NCBI GenBank assembly: GCA_002335605.1 | Contig: BEDY01000006.1 | Coordinates: 1-64,000, forward strand | Reading direction: 5' to 3' | Source of the DNA: Prillingera fragicola | Taxonomy: Eukaryota > Basidiomycota > Tremellomycetes > Trichosporonales > Trichosporonaceae | Length of the DNA stretch: 64,000 nucleotides | In this document: in pieces, positions 45,210 through 54,149 of the stretch | How positions within the stretch are numbered: the first letter of the stretch is position 1 | How the letters are laid out: every line of letters begins with the position of its first letter | The notes under the pieces: model-generated | The model's database searches: none | What the model was told of the DNA's origin: nothing | The model's input: only the letters and a program-made list of their open reading frames with translations | Made by a program: the position numbers and the translations under genes

Positions 45210-46154
45210 TTACGGGGCCACGCCACGACCCAAGCGAGCCTCCGTAATGTCCTCCTCCTCCTGGGCCCGCAACATACTCTGCCTCTCGAGCTCTGCCTCC
45301 CGCTCAAACTGAAAGCTGATACGGTTCAGGCGCTCATCGACATCAAGCCCCATCCCGGCCCCAAAGTCCGTAGGCAGCGCAACGGCCGGGGCGGGCTCGC
45401 GCGCCCTGTCGCGCTCAGTAAACGGCGGCGGCCAGGGGCCGCCGATCCCCTCCCACTGCGGGCTCTGGAGGACCGTCTCGGCATCCCCCGGCTCGGCAGT
45501 GTATCCGGGCAGCGGGGTGGGTGCGAGCGGCATAGACTTTGGCGGCGGTGGTGGGGGGCTGAAGGGAGCCCGCACCCGGCCGCGGGCGGACACGAAAGCG
45601 TTGTGCACCTGACACCTCGCGTTGAGCCACGCAGTGCTGAGCCATTCGGTGCTGCTCATCGCCGAGGCGGCGCTGCGGCAGGCGTTACCAATGGGCGCGA
45701 GAGTGTTGCGCACGGGGTGGTGCCACCACTTGGGGTTGGCTGCGCGGACCGCCTGGCGGGCTTCTCTGCGTTGCCAGGGGGTCGCCCTTTCGTAGGCGTA
45801 CATTGTCATTCCTGCGTCATGCGCGCGCTCCAGGTCGCGGAAATGTCCGTGGCGGACACCACGACTGGGGGGACCACTCCTGGTACCGCAGCAGAAGGGG
45901 AACCAGTGGTCTATGTTAAATGGGTCAAAGCAGGTGATCTGTGATGCTTTAGCCTCTGCTTTCTCGGTTGCGCAACTTACCAACACCACAGGTTGGATGA
46001 TAAAGATTGCAATGGCGGAGAAGAGGATGAACCCAATGGCAGTGCCCGCACGCTGACCTGTGGTCATGCCGCGCCATACTTCTGCAAAAGGTTTGCAGTT
46101 GCCAAATTCGTCGCAGTCACGTCGAGCCACATCTATGTGCACGAGAGGTGCCAT
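45210..46154 (-). CDS. single-pass membrane protein with LPxY tail, 300 aa
   Basis: Two exons (45981-46154, 45210-45938). The 42-nt intron (GTAAGT...ATCACAG) contains no stop and keeps frame, so an unspliced form adds 14 residues. The splice is preferred because donor and acceptor are good and it falls right at the end of the membrane helix, as in neighbouring genes. Start ATG 46154 (MAPLVHIDVARRDCDEFGNC) is followed by a helix at about 37-58 (AGTAIGFILFSAIAIFIIQP). A Cys/Phe/Trp-rich juxtamembrane segment comes next (CFDPFNIDHWFPFCC). The cytoplasmic part is helical and basic, then Pro-rich with LPGY at 201-204, and ends in a charged helix (ERLNRISFQFEREAELERQ). No clear signal peptide, so the N-terminus may lie outside as a signal anchor. 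Function unknown. Confidence 0.68.
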   Translation of the reverse strand: MAPLVHIDVARRDCDEFGNCKPFAEVWRGMTTGQRAGTAIGFILFSAIAIFIIQPVVLVSCATEKAEAKASQITCFDPFNIDHWFPFCCGTRSGPPSRGVRHGHFRDLERAHDAGMTMYAYERATPWQRREARQAVRAANPKWWHHPVRNTLAPIGNACRSAASAMSSTEWLSTAWLNARCQVHNAFVSARGRVRAPFSPPPPPPKSMPLAPTPLPGYTAEPGDAETVLQSPQWEGIGGPWPPPFTERDRAREPAPAVALPTDFGAGMGLDVDERLNRISFQFEREAELERQSMLRAQEEEDITEARLGRGVAP

Positions 46155-46298
46155 TGCGGTCTCCGTTCGAGGCACAGTGGGGCCCAGTGGCGGGTCAAGG
46201 TGTGAGTGATGCGGTGAGTGTTGGTAGGAGCGACGGCTAGTCGAATGGGATTTATGCAGTAGTTGTTGACAGCATCCCCAGACCGTCGGTACATTGGC

Positions 46299-46304
46299 TT
46301 TATA
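46299..46304 (-). promoter_or_regulatory. TATA element of the 46154 gene
   Basis: TATAAA on the minus strand about 145 bp upstream of ATG 46154. Confidence 0.5.
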
Positions 46305-47183
46305 CCCGTCTTGATCAAGCTGGTAGAGTCTGGTGACAGGCAGTGCAACTCGACGTCACTCGACATCAGAACATTCCCAAGGTCTGGTTTCCACTGCTGG
46401 ACAATCAGGCGGTGCGTGCCTCAAAATGACCGGCTTCTTGCGCCGGAAAGAGTGTTTACCGACGGCATGTTCCGTGTGCAGTCGAGGTGATGCCCGTTTG
46501 CTGTGAGGGTGTTGAGGAACAGGACAGTGATTGGATGGCGATAAGTGAGGATGCACGGAGCAACAAGACAATGACTAACCCTGGTGGAGACAGAGGCGTG
46601 GGTTGAACGCTGATGTAATAACTGAATTCTACCCAGGCTGTGTTGAGCCTGCATTCGAGCCGGATGCAGCAGAATACAGATCATGCAGAGAATGCACATA
46701 TTCAAGAGGAACACTGCATTCGACTCGACGCCATGTCTATGCAAGAAATGCATCTCCGCGACGCTCGACAGGCCGTGGCAGAGAAACACACTATGACAGG
46801 GGTCCCTTCACTCGTCGTATTCTAGTGTGTTTCTCTCGGACGCCCAATTGGGGGTGTCTGGTGAATTTTGCCTACACCCAGGCATAGTGCGTTTCTCGAC
46901 CGTGGACCCATCGAATGTCTACACAATGCTGCATTGCTGCCTGGACATGCACAGTATCGACGTCTTTGGGTATGCATTGGCAACGTCTCCAGCGCACCTC
47001 TCTTCAAAGCCCAATGTAAACACTCTCAGCATACATCAACAGTACAGCGATCCTCACACGTTCGCGCTCAACACCTTGCCCGCCTTCCCTCATCGCTCAT
47101 GCTCGCACTGGCGCTTCACCAAGGCTGCAGTCTCTCTTCAGCCTCAACGGCCTCCCAGCCAGTCAGCCCCTCTCCCACCAGTC

Positions 47184-47516
47184 TCACAAGAGCACAACCT
47201 CATCCTCGCCACATTTGGGCGTATACGCCGGCAGCCCCAGCCCCTCCTCAGCATCATACGCCGGCACACCACAGCACCAACACGCCCCCCTCTGCGGGCC
47301 CATCACACACCCCGCCCGGGCCCGCTGCCCGTGCACATCGACCATCTGCGCGGCCACCGCGGCCGCGACGGCGCGGCACACTCTCGAGCAGCGCACGCGG
47401 CGCCAGGCGTCCCCTACGGCCGTGGAGGGGGTGGAGCTGCCCATGCGCCGTGCTACTGTGCGGGCTTGGCGGGCGAGTTGGGCCGCTTTGTGTGCTGTGG
47501 TGTGTTTGTGTGGCAC
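47184..47516 (-). CDS. possible 3' exon of an orphan gene with two PY motifs
   Basis: A 110-codon open frame ends GVPAYDAEEGLGLPAYTPKC and then an acidic CGEDEVVLL. The VPAY and LPAY pair, and the acidic end, resemble the tails of the membrane proteins nearby. A strong donor-like CGCGAC|GTGAGC lies upstream at about 47600. With a TAG acceptor (gap about 60 nt) it joins in the frame that precedes with PPEQCPPSQTAT, but no start or membrane exon was proved. Treat it as a partial gene. The plus strand of the same interval is also open and cannot be excluded. Confidence 0.3.
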   Translation of the reverse strand: MPHKHTTAHKAAQLARQARTVARRMGSSTPSTAVGDAWRRVRCSRVCRAVAAAVAAQMVDVHGQRARAGCVMGPQRGACWCCGVPAYDAEEGLGLPAYTPKCGEDEVVLL

Positions 47517-48248
47517 GGGGATCGATTCGCTACCGGCGAATGGCAGGGTCGTGGGCTGGTTGTCAGTTTTGTAGGGGGAGTTTGCTCACGTCGCGGTCTG
47601 TGAGGGAGGGCATTGTTCAGGTGGGTAAGGATTGGAGTGAGGGGATATGCATGTAAGAATGTTGCGAGGGCTGTGGTCGACGCAAAGCGAACGACTCAAC
47701 CTGTGTTAAATGGCACACAGCCACTATGCATGTTGAACACAGGAGGCCGAGGGAACGGCCACGGGCACGGCAAGGATAGCATGAGCCAAGCCGAGCGGTC
47801 ATCATGCCCCGGCAGAGAGCGGACTGTGGACCAAGGATAACAACGCGTGCCGTAGAGGCCGCCACGGCGGCGGTGTCAAACCACCATGTCCGAGGCCGAA
47901 GACGGGGGGGCACCACAGCGTGGGCGGCGATTGCTTTCCGGTGTTTGCTTCGCCACGCCCGGTTCATTACTGTTTTCTTAGGCCAGTTTTGATGAACAGA
48001 CGCGATAACGGCTGATAAGGTTTGGAGGCGTGCATGCGCTTGCAATGGCGCCGTAACACTGCGGTTGTGGGCTTGTCTGGCGTTTTGAGAAGAGCGGCCA
48101 CGGTGCTGTTGGTCATCTTCTGCTTCTGCTCCACCATTTAGCCGGTTCTCAGTCTCGCGCCCCATACTGTACGCTACTGTACATGCAGCCTGATTCTACA
48201 ATGCCCTAAGATGTAATGCAACCTCCCCGACGACTACAACACGCACAC

Positions 48249-48706
48249 TCACACAGCCCCCTCGCTCCCCCTCCTTGTGGCCAACTCGTGCTCGTCCCCC
48301 TTAACCCGCGTGTACACATTGTACACGCCGCGCGCTACGAGCGAGCGCAGCCGCCTCGGGAGGAGGGAGCTGAGTGTCCCCCAGGCTGAGCCCGCTAGCC
48401 CCAGACCGCCAGAGGAGCGGTCACGGTCGCTTGCCCCCGAGGGCCCGGGGGTGGAGGGGTGTTTGCCCGAGCTGAAGAGGTGTCTCAAGCACTGCGGTGT
48501 GAGTTGGCTGCTACACAGTGGCCTGGCTGGTAAAGGGAGGGACGTACGCTGGAGATGATCTGGTACGAGAAGAAGAGAAACGAGAGCCCCAAGAATGTAT
48601 ATGTCACGATGAGGCTGGCGGCAATGTACTCGCTGACGGTGTAGGGGATCGGTACTGCTTGGTAGCCTGTTGGGGAGGCCTGTTGCCTTGCAACCAAGGT
48701 AGGCAT
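48249..48706 (-). CDS. small single-pass membrane protein, 133 aa
   Basis: Two exons (48548-48706, 48249-48491), with a 56-nt intron (GTACGT...CACCGCAG) placed directly after the membrane helix, as in several neighbours. The protein begins MPTLVARQQASPTGYQAVPI, has one helix (residues about 26-50, YIAASLIVTYTFLGLSFLFF), then a Cys-Leu-Arg join. The ~80-residue tail is Ser/Gly/Arg-rich and ends RRGSEGAV. There is no signal peptide, so it is probably a signal-anchor protein. Unlike its neighbours it has no canonical PPxY or LPxY. No family recognised. The shared intron position suggests common descent or exon shuffling with the other membrane genes of the island. Confidence 0.62.
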
Positions 48707-49117
48707 GGTGCGAGGGATGGGGGTGGGGCGGCTGGGTTTGCTTCGTCGCGATGAACCTTAGCTAGGGCGAAGAGAATCGGTGCGTGCGGTCAATTGGCGC
48801 AAAGCGTATGAGAACTGGGGCTGATCTACGTGTCCAAGCTAGAGAGTCGAGAGTAACAATGATACCAAGTGGTCCCAGCAGATGATTCCTGGAATCACAG
48901 CAGAGTGGCGGAAGCATACACGGGGGCCGGGGCCTGTGGAGACCCCACACTCACTCTATCCACCTTAGGCTAATAGATAACATCAGCTGGCAACAAGTGC
49001 ATATGCATGCGACAACACAAACAGCTCTACTGCAATCAGCAGCCAGAGAAGTGACAGCAGTCACAGACTGTGAAGTAACGAGACACACGGGGCATGCCCA
49101 AGATCGCCCTCAGCAAT
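48707..49117. other. intergenic stretch
   Basis: 411 nt upstream of the 48706 start; presumed promoter. I see nothing else. Confidence 0.45.
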
Positions 49118-50015
49118 TCACATCTGCCCCTGCCACCGCGCACGCCCGTACGTACTCTTATGACCGCGCGGGCGGCAGAGCAACGCTGGTCCCGTATCGG
49201 CCACGAAGGGCACTTCCGCGAACAGCTCATCCTCAGCCTCTCTCTCACCGCCCATCCGATACCGTTCTGTCGAGATATGGCAGTAGTACCACGGCGCATA
49301 CAGTCTGCCAGTTCCAAGCCGAAAGCCGGGTTGGGCGATTCTTGACGGCGGGGTGGAGGGCGAAGGCCAGTGGTCCTCGTAACCTGGAGGAGGGGCGCTG
49401 GAAGAGACCACGGTGTGTAGCTGGACGCCCATGAAGAAGAGGAGGACGGGCCCGTAGGAGCGAGGAGGGCAGTCGTGGCGGTTCTGGGTGGCGAGGCTAG
49501 TCGGGTACCGCTGGAGATGGAATTGCCGGTCTGTCTGTAAGCGTTCAGATCACGACGCTTGAAAGCAGCAGTTGGTCATACGTGTCCATTCCGAACAGCC
49601 CTCGCATCAAACAAGCAGCGGCCAGACAATGATTGGCCGCTGGCTAACGCAACGCCAAGAGCCAGAAAATTCGTACCTGATCACTGCCTATGAATTCTCA
49701 GGTCCACCATTCCACTGGCATGAACCTGCCCATCTTACCTCGTCTCGACCGGTTCGGATCTTTGACGCTGTTGTCAATGTTGTGGAGCCCTTGTATTGTA
49801 TCTGATAGGTGCCCTTGCTGAGCCAGGTCTTGTGATCTTTGAACGTGACATGGGAGAGATAAGAACGTCCATCGCCCGGGAAAGGATTCCGAGTACCCAA
49901 TGAACAGTACACGGACATGACCGTCGACGGCGACACTGGGTGAAGACGATTGATGCATACAAACATGATGATAAATATACAACCCCCACATATCCGCCCG
50001 GCCATGGTGGGCCAT
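49118..50015 (-). CDS. possible multi-exon orphan gene with PPxY motif
   Basis: The 3' part is convincing. Frame 49118-49432, extended to an acceptor near 49553, reads RQFHLQRYPTSLATQNRHDC, then YGPVLLFFMGVQLHTVVSSS, APPPGYEDHW and LYAPWYYCHISTERYRMGGE, ending at GRARWQGQM. A phase-0 intron (GTATGACC...GAACGCTTACAG) joins it to TNFLALGVALASGQSLSGRC and VRNGH. Further upstream an exon ending GACGAG|GTAAGA at about 49736 would continue it, but two frames compete, and the start (ATG near 50003 or elsewhere) is not fixed. It is probably another membrane-associated member of the island. The hydrophobic parts are weaker than in its neighbours. Confidence 0.35.
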
Positions 50016-50051
50016 GGAAGCGACATGCAGCAGCAGGGTAGGCGCAGAAGG

Positions 50052-50790
50052 CTAGCGCGTTTCTGGTGGCGCGACAGTGGCGCGGTGCACGACAGCTTCG
50101 TGCTGATGGTCTGCACTAGACGACGCACTCGAGCTGGCAGAGGTGTCCGAGCTGGCACAAGTCCCAGAAGCAGCAGAACACGACGAGTGGCGTGACGAGC
50201 AGCTCCCACTCGAACTACTCTCCCGGTCCATCGCGGTGTCGTAGGATGGGACATCGGCGTCGTCATGCTTGTAATCCGCGATATCTGCATCCCCCACCGG
50301 CGCGGCTACGGGCAGCACAACGACGCGGGGGATGCCGGAATCCGTATAGCTCATCGGCCTTGCGCGTCAGCTTCCCTCCCAAAGCGCCGACTCACTGCTG
50401 CGTGACCACAACCTCGCCCTGGCTCAACCAAGGCCTGTACCGCGGCAAGCTCGCCGAGCTCTCGTTACGCCCCGTGCCCAGCGGCACGGGGATGCGCCAG
50501 CCGCCCATGCGGCGTTCGGGCTCGGGGACGGGCTGGAGCCTGAGGAGCTTGCGCACGCCGTTGTGCCGGTAGACTGCCCAGGTTGTGAAGGCGAGGGCCA
50601 CGACGCCGACGAGGGCGATGCACGGTGCGAGCACTGTGAAGAGCGGAGGCGAGTTGTCGGGCCTGGAAGAGGGGGTGGGCGTGGCGGTTGCGCTGGAGGG
50701 GCGTGCCGTTGGTGGAGAGGGTATGTATTGGGGTCGTGCGGCCGCCGAGGTGGCTGCGAGGAGGAGGAAGAGGGTGTTGGAGTTGGTCAT
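50052..50790 (-). CDS. single-pass membrane protein with VPxY tail, 230 aa
   Basis: Two exons (50396-50790, 50052-50349), with a 46-nt phase-2 intron (GTGAGT...GCTGACGCG...GATGAG), give 230 residues. Signal peptide MTNSNTLFLLLAATSAAARP; a short Ser/Thr/Pro-rich ectodomain; membrane helix at about 52-74 (FTVLAPCIALVGVVALAFTTW). The juxtamembrane basic VRKLLRLQPVPEPERR is followed by a tail with VPSY at 165-168 and a long Ser/Ala/Cys-rich end. The LxLxPxPEP element just inside the membrane is matched by FLHLSPLPEPTETP in the 52530 gene, so the two are probably distant paralogues, divergently arranged 1.7 kb apart. A TATA-like element lies 112 bp upstream. Function unknown. Confidence 0.75.
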
Positions 50791-50901
50791 CGTGAGGTTC
50801 GCCCTACGCGAGTTGATGCAGTAAGTTAAGTGCAGCGTGAGCAGCTGCTGGCTTAATCAAGGCAAGAGAAGCAGTCCTCCTCCAACGCATCTCTTCCTCT
50901 C

Positions 50902-50907
50902 TTATAT
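50902..50907 (-). promoter_or_regulatory. TATA-like element of the 50790 gene
   Basis: TATAAG on the minus strand, 112 bp upstream of ATG 50790, a distance nearly the same as for the 52530 gene. Confidence 0.5.
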
Positions 50908-52409
50908 CGCCTCGCCTACCTCACACGCATGATTTACAAGCAACGCCCAGCAACAAAGAAAGCGACTCGCCGCTACCAACCCTCCGGCTCGCCCACACCC
51001 GCAGCGCAACCCATTGTGCGCACGCTCATAACCGGCGCTTAAACCTTCCGAAGCGTTCCGGGGACCCGCTTCTTCTGGGCCCCTTTTCGTGCAGGGGGAT
51101 CCAAGAGGAGGGACAAAGACGATGTGGAGAAGAGAGAAATGTCGAGCGCCGTGGCGCCGTGGCGTGTGGGTCTGTGCGGATCTGTCGGTGCATGTTAATC
51201 CGAGTGGCTTTTAGCAGGTGTATCCGGTCGAAAAGTTCCGCCTACTTCGGCAGGTTTTGTCACTCTCTGGACAGTGCATGGTGTGGTGTGCCGTACGTGG
51301 GCGGAGGGTTTCGGACGGCTCGACATGCTACTGCTGCGAGTGAGCTGAGCTGCTGAGTGGACAGAAGGGCAGCGGCGATGGATGCCCGTGGACCGTCGTT
51401 GAGTCGGGAAAAATGACCTCCACTTTTCGAGCCAGGGCTGCAAAGTGTCCACCGCTGCGGGACCGCTGCTGAAGGTGATGCGGAGGGTGGTGCGACTAGA
51501 CTGGGATGCAGGGCGCAGAGGTGGGCGGTTGATTAGTAGGAAGATGGAAGCGTGAATGTGCCGGCAGCTTTGTAAGCTGCGTGAATGGAAGGTTGGCAGA
51601 GAGCGGAAAGATGGACAAAGTCGAGTCAAGAAGTGCGCCATTGATGACGCTGTGCGGTTGGTCAAGACCTTTTAGGTCCTCAGGTGAGCAGGATGCAGAG
51701 CTGATACTTCACTTGCACCCGTTAATGAGCGAATAGGTGAATAGATGTGCCGATGGTGAGTAAGCATCTCAGTAGAGTAGTGTAGGTGACGACGAGGAAA
51801 GTGTGGAGGTGAGTGCCGCACAGATAATGATGACGCTGCATTGCCTGGCCGTCACGACGGAGGTGTCGCTCACCTGATGGCGTTCCAGAGTTGCCGCGTT
51901 GTATTTGTAAGCAATCATGTGGGATTAAGCTCGGATGGTGGTTCAGCGTGGTGCATGGTGGATCGGATCCGAACACAGTGGTGGAGGGGGTGGAGGTAAT
52001 GAGCTCCAGTGACGCCGACGGGAGGCATGATCGGAATCTTGCTGCCAACCACCCGCTTGGGGCCAACGACCCGCAGCGTACAGCGCACGCTGCACGGACA
52101 CGGTGCGGACGAGAGGAGGAAATGCAGTAAAGTAGTGCAATAATCAGGAGTAGTTAGTCCGAAGATGTGCCCTCCGGGGATGTTCCGGACTTGATGCGGT
52201 CCTCCTCCACCCAAATGGGACATGTTGCTTGCCAGACTCGGTTCCGATGTCGCTCCTCTCACCCATGCGTCGTCAAGCACCACTGATCCACTGAACATTG
52301 GCTTATTCAGCAACATTGCGACGTTTAGATAGTGTGGAACGTTCCGACAGGCGCAGCGAATGGCGGGTAGTGCTCCGCACTTTTCCAGAGGGAGGGGATG
52401 TCAGGATGG

Positions 52410-52415
52410 TATAAA
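52410..52415 (+). promoter_or_regulatory. TATA box of the 52530 gene
   Basis: TATAAAG, 120 bp upstream of ATG 52530. Confidence 0.6.
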
Positions 52416-52529
52416 GCTGACTCGCTCGGGACTGATATCTACTCATCCCTCGCTTCCTCTGGCATATCTTCACGGCATATAACCAATCCCCCACACTCAG
52501 CTCTCCACCCCCCAACGACAATTTTAACA

Positions 52530-53072
52530 ATGTTTGCCGCTCTCATCCTCGCCGCCGCCGCCGCTCAGGCCGCCCCACTGCCCCAGGCAGTCACCTCTGT
52601 CGCCTCAGCCGCCATTGAGGCCAGCACCACCGCCGTGACGAGCACCACCCCAACAGGCGTCACCAGCACCGCCACAGCACCAACCTTCATCCCAGGCTTT
52701 AGTCCCGGCTCAGTCCCCATGGCCGTAGGAGGCAGTCAGTCCTACACCACCAAGGCACTGGCGATCGGTATCCCCGTTGCCGTCATTGGCTTGCTGGCGA
52801 TTGTGATCATCGCGCTCTTCTTCGTACTCCCCAACCCCCGTGCTCGCGCATTCCTGCATCTCAGCCCCCTGCCAGAGCCAACCGAGACTCCACTTGCCCG
52901 TCGCAGGAGGCTTAGGACCGAGAGGGAGGGCGTCACCCGCGTCGACAGTGCTGCTTCTGGCTTGCCAACCTACGCTGCAAAGGTCACTGGTGGTGAGAAG
53001 GTGCTCGACCCCGAGACTGGCAGTATGGAGAGCTGCAAGGACGAGTCGCCCGAGTACGTCGAGCAGCGTTAA
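52530..53072 (+). CDS. single-pass membrane protein with LPxY tail, 180 aa
   Basis: Single exon. ATG 52530 (TAACAATG) starts a signal peptide (MFAALILAAAAAQAAPLPQA), and the longer upstream frame to 52398 is untranslated leader. The ectodomain is Ser/Thr/Ala-rich (VTSTTPTGVTSTATAPTF). A helix at about 76-100 (ALAIGIPVAVIGLLAIVIIA) precedes FLHLSPLPEPTETPLARRRR. The tail has LPTY at 145-148 and SPEY at 173-176 near the C-terminus. The juxtamembrane PLPEP is shared with the 50790 gene. It is a probable cell-surface sensor-like or adaptor protein. WW-domain recruitment is inferred from the motif only, and no known family was recognised. Confidence 0.78.
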   Translation: MFAALILAAAAAQAAPLPQAVTSVASAAIEASTTAVTSTTPTGVTSTATAPTFIPGFSPGSVPMAVGGSQSYTTKALAIGIPVAVIGLLAIVIIALFFVLPNPRARAFLHLSPLPEPTETPLARRRRLRTEREGVTRVDSAASGLPTYAAKVTGGEKVLDPETGSMESCKDESPEYVEQR

Positions 53073-53514
53073 TCCGATTCGGCAACGTCCCAAACTCAGT
53101 CGTTAATATGACGACATGATGGCTGTGGCACATCATGACTCGATACTTGCCAAGGGTGGTAGCAACTGGCCGCTGCCGGCGTCCTGCTACCGCAAGCACC
53201 ACAAGCACGACGCTTATCCGCGAAAGCATGCTACGCACATTCAACAATTCAGTGCCAAAGTCGGCATGCCGTAAAATTGACATGAATACAGTATGAATAC
53301 ACAATAAAAGACTACTTCGTGAACCTACAGTACATTCGAGTGATCGTTCAGACGCCACTTGGTCATGCCATCACTTATGGGCAGTCAGATCCTCGTTCTC
53401 CCTCCTCGCTCACTCCCTCCGTCTCAAGAAAGCTGGGAACCCTCCCCGCTGACTCCACCTGTTCCTCCCACCTAGCCTCTCAGCCCCGACCTCCAGCACA
53501 AGCACAGACCCAAC
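53073..53514. other. short intergenic stretch
   Basis: 442 nt between convergent island genes. A plus-strand frame (53319-53891) crosses into the opposite gene and was rejected. I see nothing else. Confidence 0.4.
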
Positions 53515-54013
53515 TCACCCAGTGTCAACAACCACCTCCCCATCCAGCGGCTCCTTCGCATACCCAGGCAAGGACATCTCACCCCCCCTCCTCTTCCCAA
53601 CGACTCCACCTACACTACTCGCATCCTGCAGCCCAGCCCTTCGCTCCTCTCGGACAGCAGTATCGTCGCACAGCCCTGCTACCGCGGCGAGAATCCGCTC
53701 TGCCCTGCCGTTGCCGTGCGGAGGTATCACAGATGAGAAGGAGGGATATGAGCGGAAGTAGGAGGGAGGGGGCTATGAGGAGGAGACCGAGGGTGGGGGC
53801 TGTGGAGGCTTGGGAGGACGTGGACGTGGATCTGGTGGTGCCAGCGCCGAATACGTGCTCGTCAGGCTTGAGATCCAGCCGTCGCGCTTAGGTCGCCGTC
53901 AGTGGGATCTAGAGACCCAAAAATCAATGTCTGTCGCTTCCACCAAGGCCGAGGAGAGGCCAGTGGTGGCGATCACGCTTCCACGTCGCCGAGGTCCCGC
54001 CCCGGCCGCTCAT
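53515..54013 (-). CDS. probable single-pass membrane protein with LPxY tail, 117 aa
   Basis: A phase-consistent model has exons 53977-54013, 53731-53886 and 53515-53675. Exon 2 carries a Thr/Ser-rich stretch (GTTRSTSTSSQASTAPTL) and a strong membrane helix (LGLLLIAPSLLLPLISLLLI). The last exon reads LCDDTAVREERRAG and ends EMSLPGYAKEPLDGEVVVDT with LPGY at 100-103. As in its neighbours the intron falls at the end of the helix. Donors (GTGATC, GTGATA) are weak, and the first exon is the least certain; there may be a different 5' end. A competing frame (PPPSYFRSYPSF) is interrupted by a stop. It lies just downstream of the NEM1 3' end. Confidence 0.5.
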
Positions 54014-54149
54014 TGGTAAGAGAGCTGGTAAGCCTCACATCAGCTGCCAGCGCGTCAGACACGTCAACAAGTCCAGTCAGTCGCCACCTTCATCCCCGCC
54101 CGCTCGCACGCCCGTGGAGGCGCGGCTGCTCTGCAAAACATTTGTACAT

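Larger units (their letters stand above)
46155..48248. other. 2 kb stretch, mostly without resolved genes
   Basis: Holds the promoter of the 46154 gene and the weak candidate at 47184-47516. A further minus-strand frame (47617-48165) contains an ATG near 47974 (MNRAWRSKHRKAIAAHAVVP) and a mildly hydrophobic stretch (GRSLGLLCSTCIVAVCHLT). It ends at an acceptor-like TTTAACACAG, and may be a 5' part of that candidate. I could not establish a complete gene. Confidence 0.3.
50791..52529. other. 1.7 kb divergent intergenic region
   Basis: Separates the divergent 50790 and 52530 membrane-protein genes and holds both promoters. A 156-codon minus-strand frame (51195-51665) lacks domain features and was not accepted. 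No repeats or mobile elements recognised. Confidence 0.4.

Noticed and set aside
48249..48706. Counting this membrane protein as a PY-motif member
   Set aside because: Its nearest element (VPIPY) lacks proline two residues before the tyrosine, so it does not fit PPxY or LPxY.
53319..53891. 190-codon plus-strand frame
   Set aside because: The opposite strand has a membrane helix, a PY tail and phase-consistent introns; the plus frame is Pro/Gln/Arg low complexity.
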